Positions 9,161 to 18,461 of a DNA stretch of 64,000 nt are shown here, one piece after another. The position numbers and the translations under genes are program-made. Each line of letters starts with the position of its first letter. The stretch's first letter is position 1. Source of the DNA: Nitzschia sp. pyKryTriq1. Taxonomy: Eukaryota > Bacillariophyta > Bacillariophyceae > Bacillariales > Bacillariaceae. A model generated the notes under the pieces. It made no database searches, was not told where the DNA came from, and saw only the letters and a program-made list of their open reading frames with translations. The DNA is taken from positions 1,220,501-1,284,500 of the forward strand of contig OY101126.1 in the NCBI GenBank assembly GCA_956465555.1. The letters are read 5' to 3'.

Positions 9161-11549
9161 TTACTGCATTCTTTCTTTCAATTCCTTCTTTTCGGCTTCA
9201 TCGGGCCAACGTTGGCTCAGTGTCGAAGTTGCCGGCCAAGGTCGACCACCCACTTGTTCGATAGGCATGCCCGTCTCCCGGGCGATAATGGCTTTGACAC
9301 GCGCCTCACAATTGTAGTTATCAGGATCTCCTTGGCAATGTCCCATTCCGGCTCTGGTACGTTTCCGAATAGCCTGAGTCGAATCGATTGGTAGACTACG
9401 CCGAATGGCACGGACGACTTCGGCTTCGGTAACCTTTTCGCATTTGCAAATGACATTTTGCGCCATTTGCTCCTCATTGACTCCATCCGAATCATTCTTT
9501 CCTACTGGGCCCAGTTTCAAACCCCGCATACCAGCTGGTTTGGGAGTAATGATCGGGGCCCGCTGCGGATTAAAGTTGGGATTCTTTTTCAAAACACAAC
9601 CCGATTCTTCCAAGAGACGAACGACTTCTAGAGCAATCGCAGGAGATCCTGCCAATCCAGGAGAATCGATCCCCGCGACATGAATCATACGACCATCGAC
9701 GGCCGAATTTTCAATGATCCAATCTCCTCGATCCGACTTGGCCCGTGCTCCACAAAACGCATGAATGGTTTCGGAAGGATCGAAACTGGGGACCAATTCG
9801 CGGCATTTACTTAAAATATAATGTTGAATATCGGCGGCGGTCATGTCTCGGGCCTCGGGTTTGTGCATATCACGTGCGGTAGGACCAAGGATGAGATTGG
9901 CCCACAATGTGGTCTGTGTGCCGAAAGAAGCAGGAATAGGTTTGGGTTGAGAGATGATGCCGTCCTCGTAATATTGTAATAAGCAAGTCAACAGCAGCCG
10001 CTCCCCACAACTAATAAGAATAATGATACTCACCTGTACGAGTACACCTTTTCCCAAGACGGGATCGGGACAAGGGAACAACGTATGCTTGGCCAAGTGT
10101 CCTTGATTTCGATTTAACAAGAGATAGTCTCCCAAACGAGGCTTGATGGTGAAGCTTGTATCGCCAATCATGTTGGCAATTTGATCTGACGCACTTCCGG
10201 CACAATTGAGCACATATTTGGCTCGAATGGTTTCTTCCCCCACTGTCACACCGTGCACAATTTTGGGCGATCCAGATCCTCCAATTTTCATATCTTCGAC
10301 ATCGACTGGAATACCACCGGTTCCCATGATCGATCCCGCTGCTTTGGCCACTAGATCCTTGAGTGGAGTCGACTTTTTTACATGTGCTGGTCGACTGCCC
10401 TGCAAACCTCCAAAGATGATTTGATACAAGAACATTCCCAACGTCACACCAATTGCAATGGGCAAATAATTCATACTGACTTGGCCGGATGAAAAGGCAA
10501 TTACCGACAGGATTCCTCCCAGTGTTCCCACCTTGGTAAGATCCAAACGTTGGGATCTATCAAGACTATCCACGTAGGGTTTGGGTTCCCAATGATTGAC
10601 CTTGAGTTCCATGTATCCATCACTGGTATTGGTATCGATGGACGTGACTTGGCGACGGATTCTCAATTCGACACCGTTGTCGACCGCATTTTCAGCCAAG
10701 GCAATGGTGTATTCCTATAAATACACAAATAAATAAATATTGCATGGTGATGATTTCCAAATAGAAAGAAAAAGAGGTGAGGAGAGAGGCTTTCTTCTTC
10801 TTTACTGTACTTGTGCTGGAGATGTCCTGTACAGTACTCAGGTTCTGACTGTTCTACCGACAGTACTTCGTACGTACATAGGGAATGACGTTACCGGCAT
10901 CGGGACTGTACAAGGCTGCAATGACATTGTCATTGACATACGGTTCCATTTGACGAATTTCCCCCCGTTCTAAAATTTTCAATCGTTCCACACCATTGGT
11001 CTTGCCCCGTTCCAACAATTCTTGCAATTCCACTCGGTCTTCTTCTTTGGTTGCCAATACCATACTCCCATTCAATTGATATCCAAATCGCAATTCCTTA
11101 TCGAGTTGAGGAAACATTTGATTGCCCTTCCAACAATACTTGGCACGATTGCTTCCGGGTGTATCATCATATCCCGCATGGACAATACCCGAATTGCCTT
11201 TGGTAGCCCCTTGCGAAACATCATCGGCCGCTTCCAACCACACAACACTCAACTTGTAACGACTCAATTCCCGAGCAATGGCGGCACCAATACAACCCGC
11301 TCCGACAATACAAACATCATAATCCGTATTATTGGGGCTGGCCCGATTGGCCGAACGACTGCGGGGGCACGGTTGCTCTTTGCCGTTCTTGTTTTTGCTG
11401 CATCCCGAACACTTGTCTTCGACACCCGTAAATGTCCCGTGACAATCTTCCAAATCCAGCCAGTGGCCGCCATAGTAGACACCCTTGACACCATGTTGAT
11501 GAGGCGCTGATGCTGCTGCTGCTGCTTTGGCGTTGGCGTTGGGGGGCAT
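9161..11549 (-). CDS. GlpA-type FAD oxidoreductase with BFD-like [2Fe-2S] tail
   Basis: Predicted exons are 11549-10878, 10714-10034 and 9913-9161, giving 701 residues. The first in-frame ATG gives MPPNANAKAAAA. Near residue 80, YDVCIVGAGCIGAAIAREL is a Rossmann FAD-binding motif, and GNSGIVHAGYDD is typical of the glycerol-3-phosphate dehydrogenase/L-2-hydroxyglutarate oxidase (DAO) superfamily. The C-terminus has the Cys pattern of a BFD-like [2Fe-2S] domain: VICKCEK, then GHCQGDPDNYNC. Bacterial GlpA-like proteins share this two-part layout. A hydrophobic insert at about 285-325 (GGILSVIAFSSG, then IAIGVTLGMFLYQIIFG) interrupts the FAD domain and may be a membrane hairpin. The N-terminal leader has its own CSGC...C cluster. 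Intron 2 is 120 bp, has no stop and keeps frame; splicing it restores the family sequence GVLVQ-TTLWANLILGPTARD. The substrate is unknown. Confidence 0.82.
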
Positions 11550-12337
11550 GATGAATGGATGGATGGATGGATCTATATGTTGTATGGTGGGTGGATGATT
11601 CAATCAATGGATGGCGATGGATGGATGGATGGACAAGCCAGGGCGCGCCTCTAACACCTCTACAAGCAGTACAGATTCTTCCAACGGAAGGATGTCGTCA
11701 ATAAGAGTAAGAAGAATCCTTTCGTTTGTGGTTGTCGGCGATAGCTGTGGTTGGCGATGATGATGATGGTGCCGATTGATGCATAGATGAGAATACACAA
11801 AAGCGATGAGCGCGATGAGCGCGATGAGATATCTTTTCTTGTTGACACGGATCGTCATGCCCACGTCAACTAACGCCTATGCAAGTACTTTTGGGGATGA
11901 TCCCACTTTCAACGGACATTATCGGACATCCTATTAGTCGTGCATTTGAGAGGAACGTGCGTGTGAATAGTCAAACCGTGGGCGCATCGATGCAAGACGC
12001 AGAATTTACCAAGGCTTTTTTTACCGTCATTTTTATGTCGTTTTGACTCTTGCAAGTATAAATATTAGAGCCAAAATGTTCGGACGATTCATGATACCGA
12101 TCGAAAGCAGGATTAATTCTTTTAAAAAGACCCGGGAGCATTACAGTAGCAGCCAGAACAGCTGTTGCTGTGCGCGAGGCTACCCGACCGTTTAGATAGA
12201 GAGTAGTAGAGAGGGAATACATGTACCGGTAGTTATTTTTGGACAGCCTCAAACATCATTTTGTTACTCGTACAAGATCATCACTCCACAGATACATCAT
12301 CATACCGACAGCGGCAACAGACAATTCAAACAGAATA
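11550..12337. other. Divergent intergenic region with GGAT microsatellites
   Basis: This gap lies between the oxidoreductase and DCP2 start codons. It holds (GGAT)n tracts at about 11553-11577 and 11609-11632, a short AGCGCGATG tandem near 11803-11828, and one TACCGGTA palindrome at 12224-12231, close to DCP2. No gene was recognised. Confidence 0.5.
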
Positions 12338-14059
12338 ATGACAGATCCCAGTACTGATCATGATGATGGTATTACATTCGAAGATGCCTTGGATGATGTG
12401 CACACCCGATTTTTATTGAATTTGCCTGCTGAAGAATTCGCCAGTGCCGATCGCATCTTGTTTCAAATTGAACAAGCGTGGTGGTTTTATGAAGATATTC
12501 TTTGTGACAACATGACGGCGAGTGGCATAGAATGTCATTTGCCTAGATTCACCAATATGAAACCCTTTGCCTTGCAAATGTTTCAATATTCGCCGTTGTT
12601 GGAAGCCTCGCAATTTCCGAGCATGTGGCAACAATTTTCGAATTACAAACGTCAAATTTCGAATTATGGAATGATTTTATTGAATCCCGAAGCGGATCAA
12701 ATTGTCTTGTGTCAAACGTGGACGGGAACGACGTGGACCTTGCCGGCGGGGAAAATCAATCAAGGAGAATCGCCCCGGGACAGTGCCGCACGAGAATGTT
12801 ATGAAGAAACGGGATTTGATCCGTACGGAGTGTTGGGGTATGCCAAAGATATCATGGCATCACCATCATCGTGGACGATTGCAGAACAAGCACTGTCGTA
12901 TCAAGAACCGAACGGGGGCAAACGTCGGACGTATTATGTCTGTGTGGGAGTACCGCAGGACTTTCCATTTGCACCCGTGGCACGGAAAGAAGTCTCGCAA
13001 ATCTCGTGGTTTGATTTGAATGATGATTTGCCCAAGAAAACCTTTGGTGTTTTGCCCATTATGGGAAAACTACGAAAATGGATTCGGACGCATTGTAATA
13101 AAGATAAGGGCGGTAAGAAGGGCCGTGCCAAAAGTCGCAACAAGAAAGAATCCACAGGACGTCCCAAGAGTACCGGACGGGATAAAAGTGCCACCAAACA
13201 ACGTCGTCGTGGTAGTAGCAGCAATGGAAGGACGATTCAAAATACACAAGATCCTTTGGTGGATGCAGGACTTGCCGATATTGGAGATGTCAATCGATGG
13301 TCGGAAGAAGACATGTTCAAAGCCAATGAAGCCTTATTGGGACGACGCGTCGAATACGATGGGAATCCTCACGTGTTTACCGAACAGGGCTTTGGAGGAA
13401 ATGATCCGCATGCCTTTCGAGTCGTCGGTGGAGGCTTTATGAACAGCGGCGATGGATTATCGAATATTACCAACGCAGAAGCCGCCAAGAAACATTATCA
13501 ACCACTGGTTCGTGGTGGTGACAACAGCGTTGATGACGGAGATGCCCTGCCGCTCACGCCTTTTTTCACCGAGGGGGGAGAGACTCCCTGGGGTGAAGTC
13601 GTCGCGGAAGTCGCTCAAGGAAAAGCTGCTCCAAGTACCACTAGTAGTAAGAGTACTGCACCCAATGCAGGAGAAGCTCTTCTCCAGATGCTTCAAGGCG
13701 GTGCCATCAAGGCTGCCGCCCCAGCCCCAGCAGTACCCCCCAACAACAAGTCCTCCAACAAGAAAAAGTCCAAACAACAACAGCAACAACCGTCCTCTAA
13801 CAGCATAGACAACGAGGACGGTGGCGATGACGATGATGATGACTTGTTGGACGTCTTGACAGATGCTCAAATTACAAAGTCCAGTCAAGCTCGACATGCC
13901 AGGAATCTTGCCGCTATGAATGCTTCGAACAAACAACGCATGCTCGAACAGTATGAAAAAGATACAGCCTACATTCAAAAATGGGTCAAACAATTGCCTA
14001 ATCCCATACAATTTCGTATCCCCAATGTCGATGCGATTTTGGAAAAGCATTTTGGATAA
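12338..14059 (+). CDS. DCP2: mRNA-decapping enzyme DCP2 (Nudix hydrolase)
   Basis: The 573-residue single-exon protein has the DCP2 layout. An N-terminal Box A-like helical domain (FEDALDDVHTRFLLNLP, then IEQAWWFYEDILCDN) is followed by a Nudix fold. Its Nudix box at about 138-160 reads G-K-I-N-Q-G-E-S, then A-A-R-E-C-Y-E-E-T-G-F, matching Gx5Ex7REUxEExGU with all the metal-binding Glu residues. DCP2 removes the 5' cap from mRNA in cytoplasmic decay. A Lys/Arg-rich stretch follows the Nudix domain, then a low-complexity linker. An unusual C-terminal segment (YIQKWVKQLPNPIQF, then VDAILEKHFG) may be a partner-binding motif. The frame stays open upstream to 12239, but only with a TTG; the ATG chosen directly precedes the Box A sequence. 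Confidence 0.93.
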   Translation: MTDPSTDHDDGITFEDALDDVHTRFLLNLPAEEFASADRILFQIEQAWWFYEDILCDNMTASGIECHLPRFTNMKPFALQMFQYSPLLEASQFPSMWQQFSNYKRQISNYGMILLNPEADQIVLCQTWTGTTWTLPAGKINQGESPRDSAARECYEETGFDPYGVLGYAKDIMASPSSWTIAEQALSYQEPNGGKRRTYYVCVGVPQDFPFAPVARKEVSQISWFDLNDDLPKKTFGVLPIMGKLRKWIRTHCNKDKGGKKGRAKSRNKKESTGRPKSTGRDKSATKQRRRGSSSNGRTIQNTQDPLVDAGLADIGDVNRWSEEDMFKANEALLGRRVEYDGNPHVFTEQGFGGNDPHAFRVVGGGFMNSGDGLSNITNAEAAKKHYQPLVRGGDNSVDDGDALPLTPFFTEGGETPWGEVVAEVAQGKAAPSTTSSKSTAPNAGEALLQMLQGGAIKAAAPAPAVPPNNKSSNKKKSKQQQQQPSSNSIDNEDGGDDDDDDLLDVLTDAQITKSSQARHARNLAAMNASNKQRMLEQYEKDTAYIQKWVKQLPNPIQFRIPNVDAILEKHFG

Positions 14060-14209
14060 TGGCATACTTCTGTACAGCAGTGTCTACGAGTACTCCTCCC
14101 GAGAACTGGTACATTACCATGGTAAAAATAATAATAAAGAAGCCGACTGATTGATTGATTGATTCACCATTATTTATACATCTGCCTCCCATACTGCTTA
14201 TTAGAGCTT

Positions 14210-15148
14210 TCAAGCCTTCATGGTCGCCGCGGTGTACTCGCGAAAACCACGAAGGCCAGGGTAGAGCGCCTTGGTGGCCGCCACGTCTCGAACACAGTCC
14301 TTGTCGTAGTCGGTGTAATAGTTGAACATTTCGGCCAAATCCTTGGCGGCAGGATTCTTGGCCATTTCGGCCCAGTCAATGGCATCATACTTGCGATTGT
14401 CGATACCATCCTTTTTGACTTCATTCAGAATGTCCAAATATTCTTGCACGGGGCGCGAGTCGCTGGCCAGTCCGATATCCTTGCCAGCCCAGACACTCGG
14501 GCCTTGTTTGAAAATCTTGGCAATTGCCTTGCCGGCATCTTCGGTATCCACCGCATCTAGAACGTGATCTTTCATAGGCAAGTGGAAGTTGCCCTCCTCG
14601 TCAGCATTGAAGAATGTTCCAAAGTTTTGAAAGTAAAAGGCGTAGCGAACAAATGTGTACGGAATGCCTTGTTCTTTGGCGTATGTTTCGATGCGACCTT
14701 TGGCGGTAAAGTGCCAGCTGTGGAGCTTTCCCTTGGTATTCGTTTCGACGTCTTCCAGGGTGGACAAAATCACGTGCTTGACTCCTGCTTCTTTGGCGGC
14801 ATCCACCACATTCTTTCCTTGCTGGACCTCAATCTCGACCGCCTTGGTTTCGTCGTATCCGACCGTCGCCAAGGTGGCCCAGTAGTTAAAGGTACCAAAC
14901 ACAGCGTCGGAACCTTGGAAGGCGGTCAATACGGATTCCTTGTCGTTGAGATCGACCTGTACCGCCATGGTACCCGGCAATGACGCGACCAATGCTTGGC
15001 TGGATTCCGAGTCTGGCGACGAGCGAGACGCCAACTTGATGGTGCTGGCGAAGCCGTACACGTAGTTGTCTTTGCTGTCGGCGACAATGGCCCGAGCCAC
15101 TCCCCCACCTTGGGCACCGGTAGCTCCAATAATGACAATGGTAGACAT
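14210..15148 (-). CDS. NmrA-like NAD(P)-binding protein
   Basis: The 312-residue single-exon protein begins MSTIVIIGATGAQGGGVARAI, a classic Rossmann GxxGxxG dinucleotide motif right at the N-terminus. The body (DLNDKESVLTAFQGSDAVFG, then AGVKHVILSTLEDVE) follows the NmrA/HSCARG subgroup of atypical short-chain dehydrogenases. These often act as NADP(H) redox sensors instead of enzymes, and the usual catalytic YxxxK is not apparent. The length is normal for the family. There is no targeting peptide, so it is probably cytosolic. It is convergent with DCP2, with 150 bp between the stop codons. Confidence 0.88.
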   Translation of the reverse strand: MSTIVIIGATGAQGGGVARAIVADSKDNYVYGFASTIKLASRSSPDSESSQALVASLPGTMAVQVDLNDKESVLTAFQGSDAVFGTFNYWATLATVGYDETKAVEIEVQQGKNVVDAAKEAGVKHVILSTLEDVETNTKGKLHSWHFTAKGRIETYAKEQGIPYTFVRYAFYFQNFGTFFNADEEGNFHLPMKDHVLDAVDTEDAGKAIAKIFKQGPSVWAGKDIGLASDSRPVQEYLDILNEVKKDGIDNRKYDAIDWAEMAKNPAAKDLAEMFNYYTDYDKDCVRDVAATKALYPGLRGFREYTAATMKA

Positions 15149-15829
15149 GCTGATTTACTGGGTGAAGTTTCTTTGTGATTGATCGATTGATCGATTGATA
15201 TCGTTTTTGGTTTGTTCTAGTTTGTGATTTTGTGAGGAAAGATTTACCTCTGTTTGATGATTATTATTTGGTGGAAGCAATCTTTTGCCCCACTTCACCG
15301 AACTTCACCGAACTCGCCGCGCCCGGCGAGCGCAGAACCAGCGCGAAGAACAACACAGAGCACACTCTTTAGCTATCGGCTGACGTACAGACCGAGGGTA
15401 TTTTGGGGGGATCTTTGTCAGAGAACCATACCACCTGATCTTTGTGGCTGTATGCTACCCAAAAAGAACGACGGACGGACGCTCGCTTCTGTAAGTCAGC
15501 CGTTATCCTTGATACCGGTATACAGTAATAGCTACGAGTACACCGGTAAAAAGAGGTCGAGCTGATGCTTTGCTCTGCTTATTTATTAGCTCAGAGGAAC
15601 TCGAAGCACTTTTAGCTTCGTACTGGTACCGGTAGAATAGATATTACCGGTAGAGAGATACTATACCGGTAGAGACACCGGTACTACATACTGGTAATGC
15701 ACACACTCATCTACTTGGATCTCTCTGGACGTAGATAATAGATAGCGGGACAAGATTACCATGATCATCACCATTATGATCATGATGTTTTAATCGACAA
15801 CCAGAGAGAAAAAGAGGAAACACCGAGCC
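15149..15829. other. Intergenic region with TACCGGTA cluster
   Basis: This 681-bp gap lies upstream of two divergent genes. GATTGATC repeats sit just 5' of the NmrA-like gene (15176-15199). The TACCGGTA cluster is listed separately. A palindromic CATGATCATC...GATCATGATG stretch lies near 15759-15787. Confidence 0.5.
15513..15671. repeat. Cluster of TACCGGTA palindromes
   Basis: Perfect 8-bp palindromes TACCGGTA lie at 15513, 15627, 15645 and 15664, with near copies (ACCGGTA) at about 15541 and 15676. This is the densest group of a motif that recurs in many intergenic regions of the window. It sits about 160-320 bp upstream of the gene starting at 15830. Confidence 0.85.
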
Positions 15830-17470
15830 ATGTCTCTGGCAACAGCAGCAGCCGCGCTGACCGCCTGCTGGATAATACTATTGCTAATCGATGGCGGACG
15901 CCTCGCGTCGGTACTGTCAACGAACAACAACAACAACAACTTTGCGGTCCGAATGTTGAATGCGGATGTTGTCGAAGTCCATCGGGAGGATGATTCTTCT
16001 CATGTCACGCCGATATTGCTATCCTCCTCCTCCTCCTCCTCGACGATGAGTGAAAATGGACATCCCATTTGCCAACACATCCCCCGTACCAGTGTCAGTT
16101 ATCTTTGGAACGAGTACAACCACCACAAACACAAGAAACAACAAGAACAAGAACAACAACAACATGGCCATCGCCGTTCTGATTCGGTTCCATCAGCATC
16201 AGCGCTGTTCTTGCGACAAGGAATTCGGACTAGGCCACGTTGGACCTATTGGAGGGATTTTATGGATCTTCTATTACAAGAACGTCCCATTCATATTAGA
16301 ATGATAGTGCCATCAGAAGAAGAAGAGCAGGAGGCGTTTTCCTGGAAAAAAGAATGGATCCAAGAGGCTTTTGAAGAAGCCTTCCAAAAGTGGAGAAACA
16401 TCCTACACGGTGGTGTTGGTCGAGACGGCAAAGGCGACACAACTTCATCAAAGATCAATCACAGCCATATCAAACTGATGATTCATCATCGTCGCGTTGA
16501 CATTGACACGACGCCACTTTTATGGACCGACCTACGAGGCGACGAGGATGAGCCAGTCGATATCATTCTGGACGCCTTTAGTAGCAGTATTAGGGCTGGA
16601 TTCCATCCTCCTCTTTCATCAGCTGCAGTACACTCCAAGACAACTACGAAATCCGACATGTCTTCATCACGGTCCACCCTCATGTCCCCCGAGGATGCCA
16701 ATTTCATGCGACGACGCGTCCAAGAATGGATTCGAAGTGTGCTACTCCCAAGAGAAGAAGGAGTACCACCACCACCACCAACAACAACAACAAAAACAAA
16801 AGGGTCCTCTAGTACCGAGAGAAACACGAACAATGCTGCTTTGAATTGCACGACGACTAACAAGAACAACAGCAGACGCAAAGGGCGACCATTGCTCATG
16901 TTTCTGGACCCCTTTTGGTCGTCCTCCTCCTCCTCCTCCTCCGACTTGTTGAAAAGAGGAGCTTGGCACGGCAGAGCTTCTATTCGAACGATACAAGAGC
17001 TCACGGATTGGTACCAGTTGCCGTTTGTGAGTTTGACGGCTACAGCTACTGCTACTGCTAGTCGTACTAGCACGCCAAGCGACAAGACTACACCACAAGC
17101 GATAGCGCGGCAGCAGCGACAACGACAAGAAGAAGAAAAAGATATGGAAGGGACGACCAGCAAGGCGACGCTTCGCATGGCACTGGACCTATTGTTCTTT
17201 GCTCTTTGGGACTTCACGGCAGACTTTTGTCTGGAAGCAGCAGCAGCAACAACAACGGTTTCGAAAGAATCCTCCTCCTCCTCCTCCTCCACGACCACGA
17301 CCACTAGCGACAGCGCCTCTTTGCTTCGGCCGCAAGTCAAGTATCTAGCGGAGCACGTGGTACCACCACCGCTCGATCTAGATTTGACGTTGGAATCTAT
17401 ATCTGCGAAGTGGAGGATTGAGGCGGCGGCACAAGACGGAGCTTGTAATGCTCTATACCAGCAACTTTGA
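15830..17470 (+). CDS. Secreted or membrane-anchored unknown protein
   Basis: The 546-residue single-exon protein opens with a hydrophobic helix (ALTACWIILLLIDGGRLASVLS) that can act as a signal peptide or anchor. The rest mixes folded blocks with Ser, Thr, Gln and Asn runs. The blocks, in order, are FLRQGIRTRPRWTYWRDFMDLL, EEPVDIILDAFSSSIR-like text near 240, RPLLMFLDPFW near 355, and HGRASIRTIQELTDWYQLPF near 385. The order of a strand ending in VDIILDAF, then a PLLMFLDPFW strand, then WYQLPFVSL faintly recalls SGNH-type hydrolases, but I cannot find the catalytic Ser, Asp or His motifs, so this is only a suggestion. The Ser and Thr runs come from TCC/TCT and ACA/ACC repeats. Confidence 0.6.
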   Translation: MSLATAAAALTACWIILLLIDGGRLASVLSTNNNNNNFAVRMLNADVVEVHREDDSSHVTPILLSSSSSSSTMSENGHPICQHIPRTSVSYLWNEYNHHKHKKQQEQEQQQHGHRRSDSVPSASALFLRQGIRTRPRWTYWRDFMDLLLQERPIHIRMIVPSEEEEQEAFSWKKEWIQEAFEEAFQKWRNILHGGVGRDGKGDTTSSKINHSHIKLMIHHRRVDIDTTPLLWTDLRGDEDEPVDIILDAFSSSIRAGFHPPLSSAAVHSKTTTKSDMSSSRSTLMSPEDANFMRRRVQEWIRSVLLPREEGVPPPPPTTTTKTKGSSSTERNTNNAALNCTTTNKNNSRRKGRPLLMFLDPFWSSSSSSSSDLLKRGAWHGRASIRTIQELTDWYQLPFVSLTATATATASRTSTPSDKTTPQAIARQQRQRQEEEKDMEGTTSKATLRMALDLLFFALWDFTADFCLEAAAATTTVSKESSSSSSSTTTTTSDSASLLRPQVKYLAEHVVPPPLDLDLTLESISAKWRIEAAAQDGACNALYQQL

Positions 17471-18461
17471 TCTCCATTTAGTAGCCGACCACCGCTCCCT
17501 CGTCGTCGCCTGCCAGACCTCGGATCATGATCCAAGTGATCCTCCTCGGTCATTGATGAAGAATAGACGTATCTACCAGCAGCTACGAGTAGTAGTATCT
17601 AATGAAGAATGAATGAATGGAATAGAGGCTACGTAGGGAAGAATGAATCACTCTCTACTCTACTCTCTCTCTACTAGAGAGAGACTACTACTTGACCTTC
17701 TTGAAGAGCAATTTTCTTCGTGTAGACAGATCCGCACCGGTATTATAGCGCAGAGAGAACCGCAGGACCGGAGAAGATAAACCGATTTTTTTTATTAAAC
17801 GGACCTTCCGACAGAGTCATTTTTGCCATAAGTAACAAGGCGCCTCTGAATAAGCGAAAATATCAATAAGGACATCGTCAACCGCCGCAACCGCACCGTC
17901 GTCGTACGTGTCGTGTTTTGTTTTGTTGTGTTCGTTTCATTCACCCATCATCCCTTTCGCACCTCTTTCACCTCAACTACAGTACCTGTACAGTAAAGAC
18001 AAGACCAGACTTCATCTACTCTACGTACCGGTAGAGTAGACTAGGCAAAATCTCCCTCTAGACGAATGCGGCCCGTGTGACTCACTTCCAACTCTGAGTT
18101 GCTTACGTACGGACGTATTAGTATAGCAAAAACGAAGCGTCGGTCTAGGTCGTCGGTCCCAATTTTCATTCATTTGACTCTTGGCCGCCCGCAGAATTGA
18201 CTCCCACCGACTGCCGCTGGCCTGCTTTAGCTGCGCTGTCGTGTGAGAATTGACTCCCACGGTCTTTTTTCTCATTGCTGTTGATCGAGCAAAAGCCAAA
18301 AGATCCCACCGCAGCGGTAGAGATTGGATCCAGATCCTACGAGTACGAGTGCGAGTATTCGATGGAGTAAATAATATCCAATTCCTCTCATTTCTCAGAC
18401 CTTTGGCGTTTCCAAATCAGGTTCTTCAGTTTAAAAAGTAATTTTCGTTTCCTGCTCGACC
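17471..18461. other. Intergenic region upstream of the receptor gene
   Basis: This 991-bp gap holds a CTCTACTCTCTCTCTACTAG-type palindromic tract at about 17652-17692 and one TACCGGTA at 18026-18033. Two direct copies of AGAATTGACTCCCAC lie about 54 bp apart near 18193 and 18247, within 280 bp of the receptor start codon. No gene was recognised. Confidence 0.5.

Noticed and set aside
10854-11603. Start of the FAD oxidoreductase at 11603
   Set aside because: That codon is TTG; the first in-frame ATG is at 11549, and the upstream codons are a GGAT microsatellite.
16486-17553. 355-codon minus-strand frame opposite the gene at 15830
   Set aside because: It is the antisense of Ser/Thr repeat codons and shows only Val/Glu/Ser runs with no family features.
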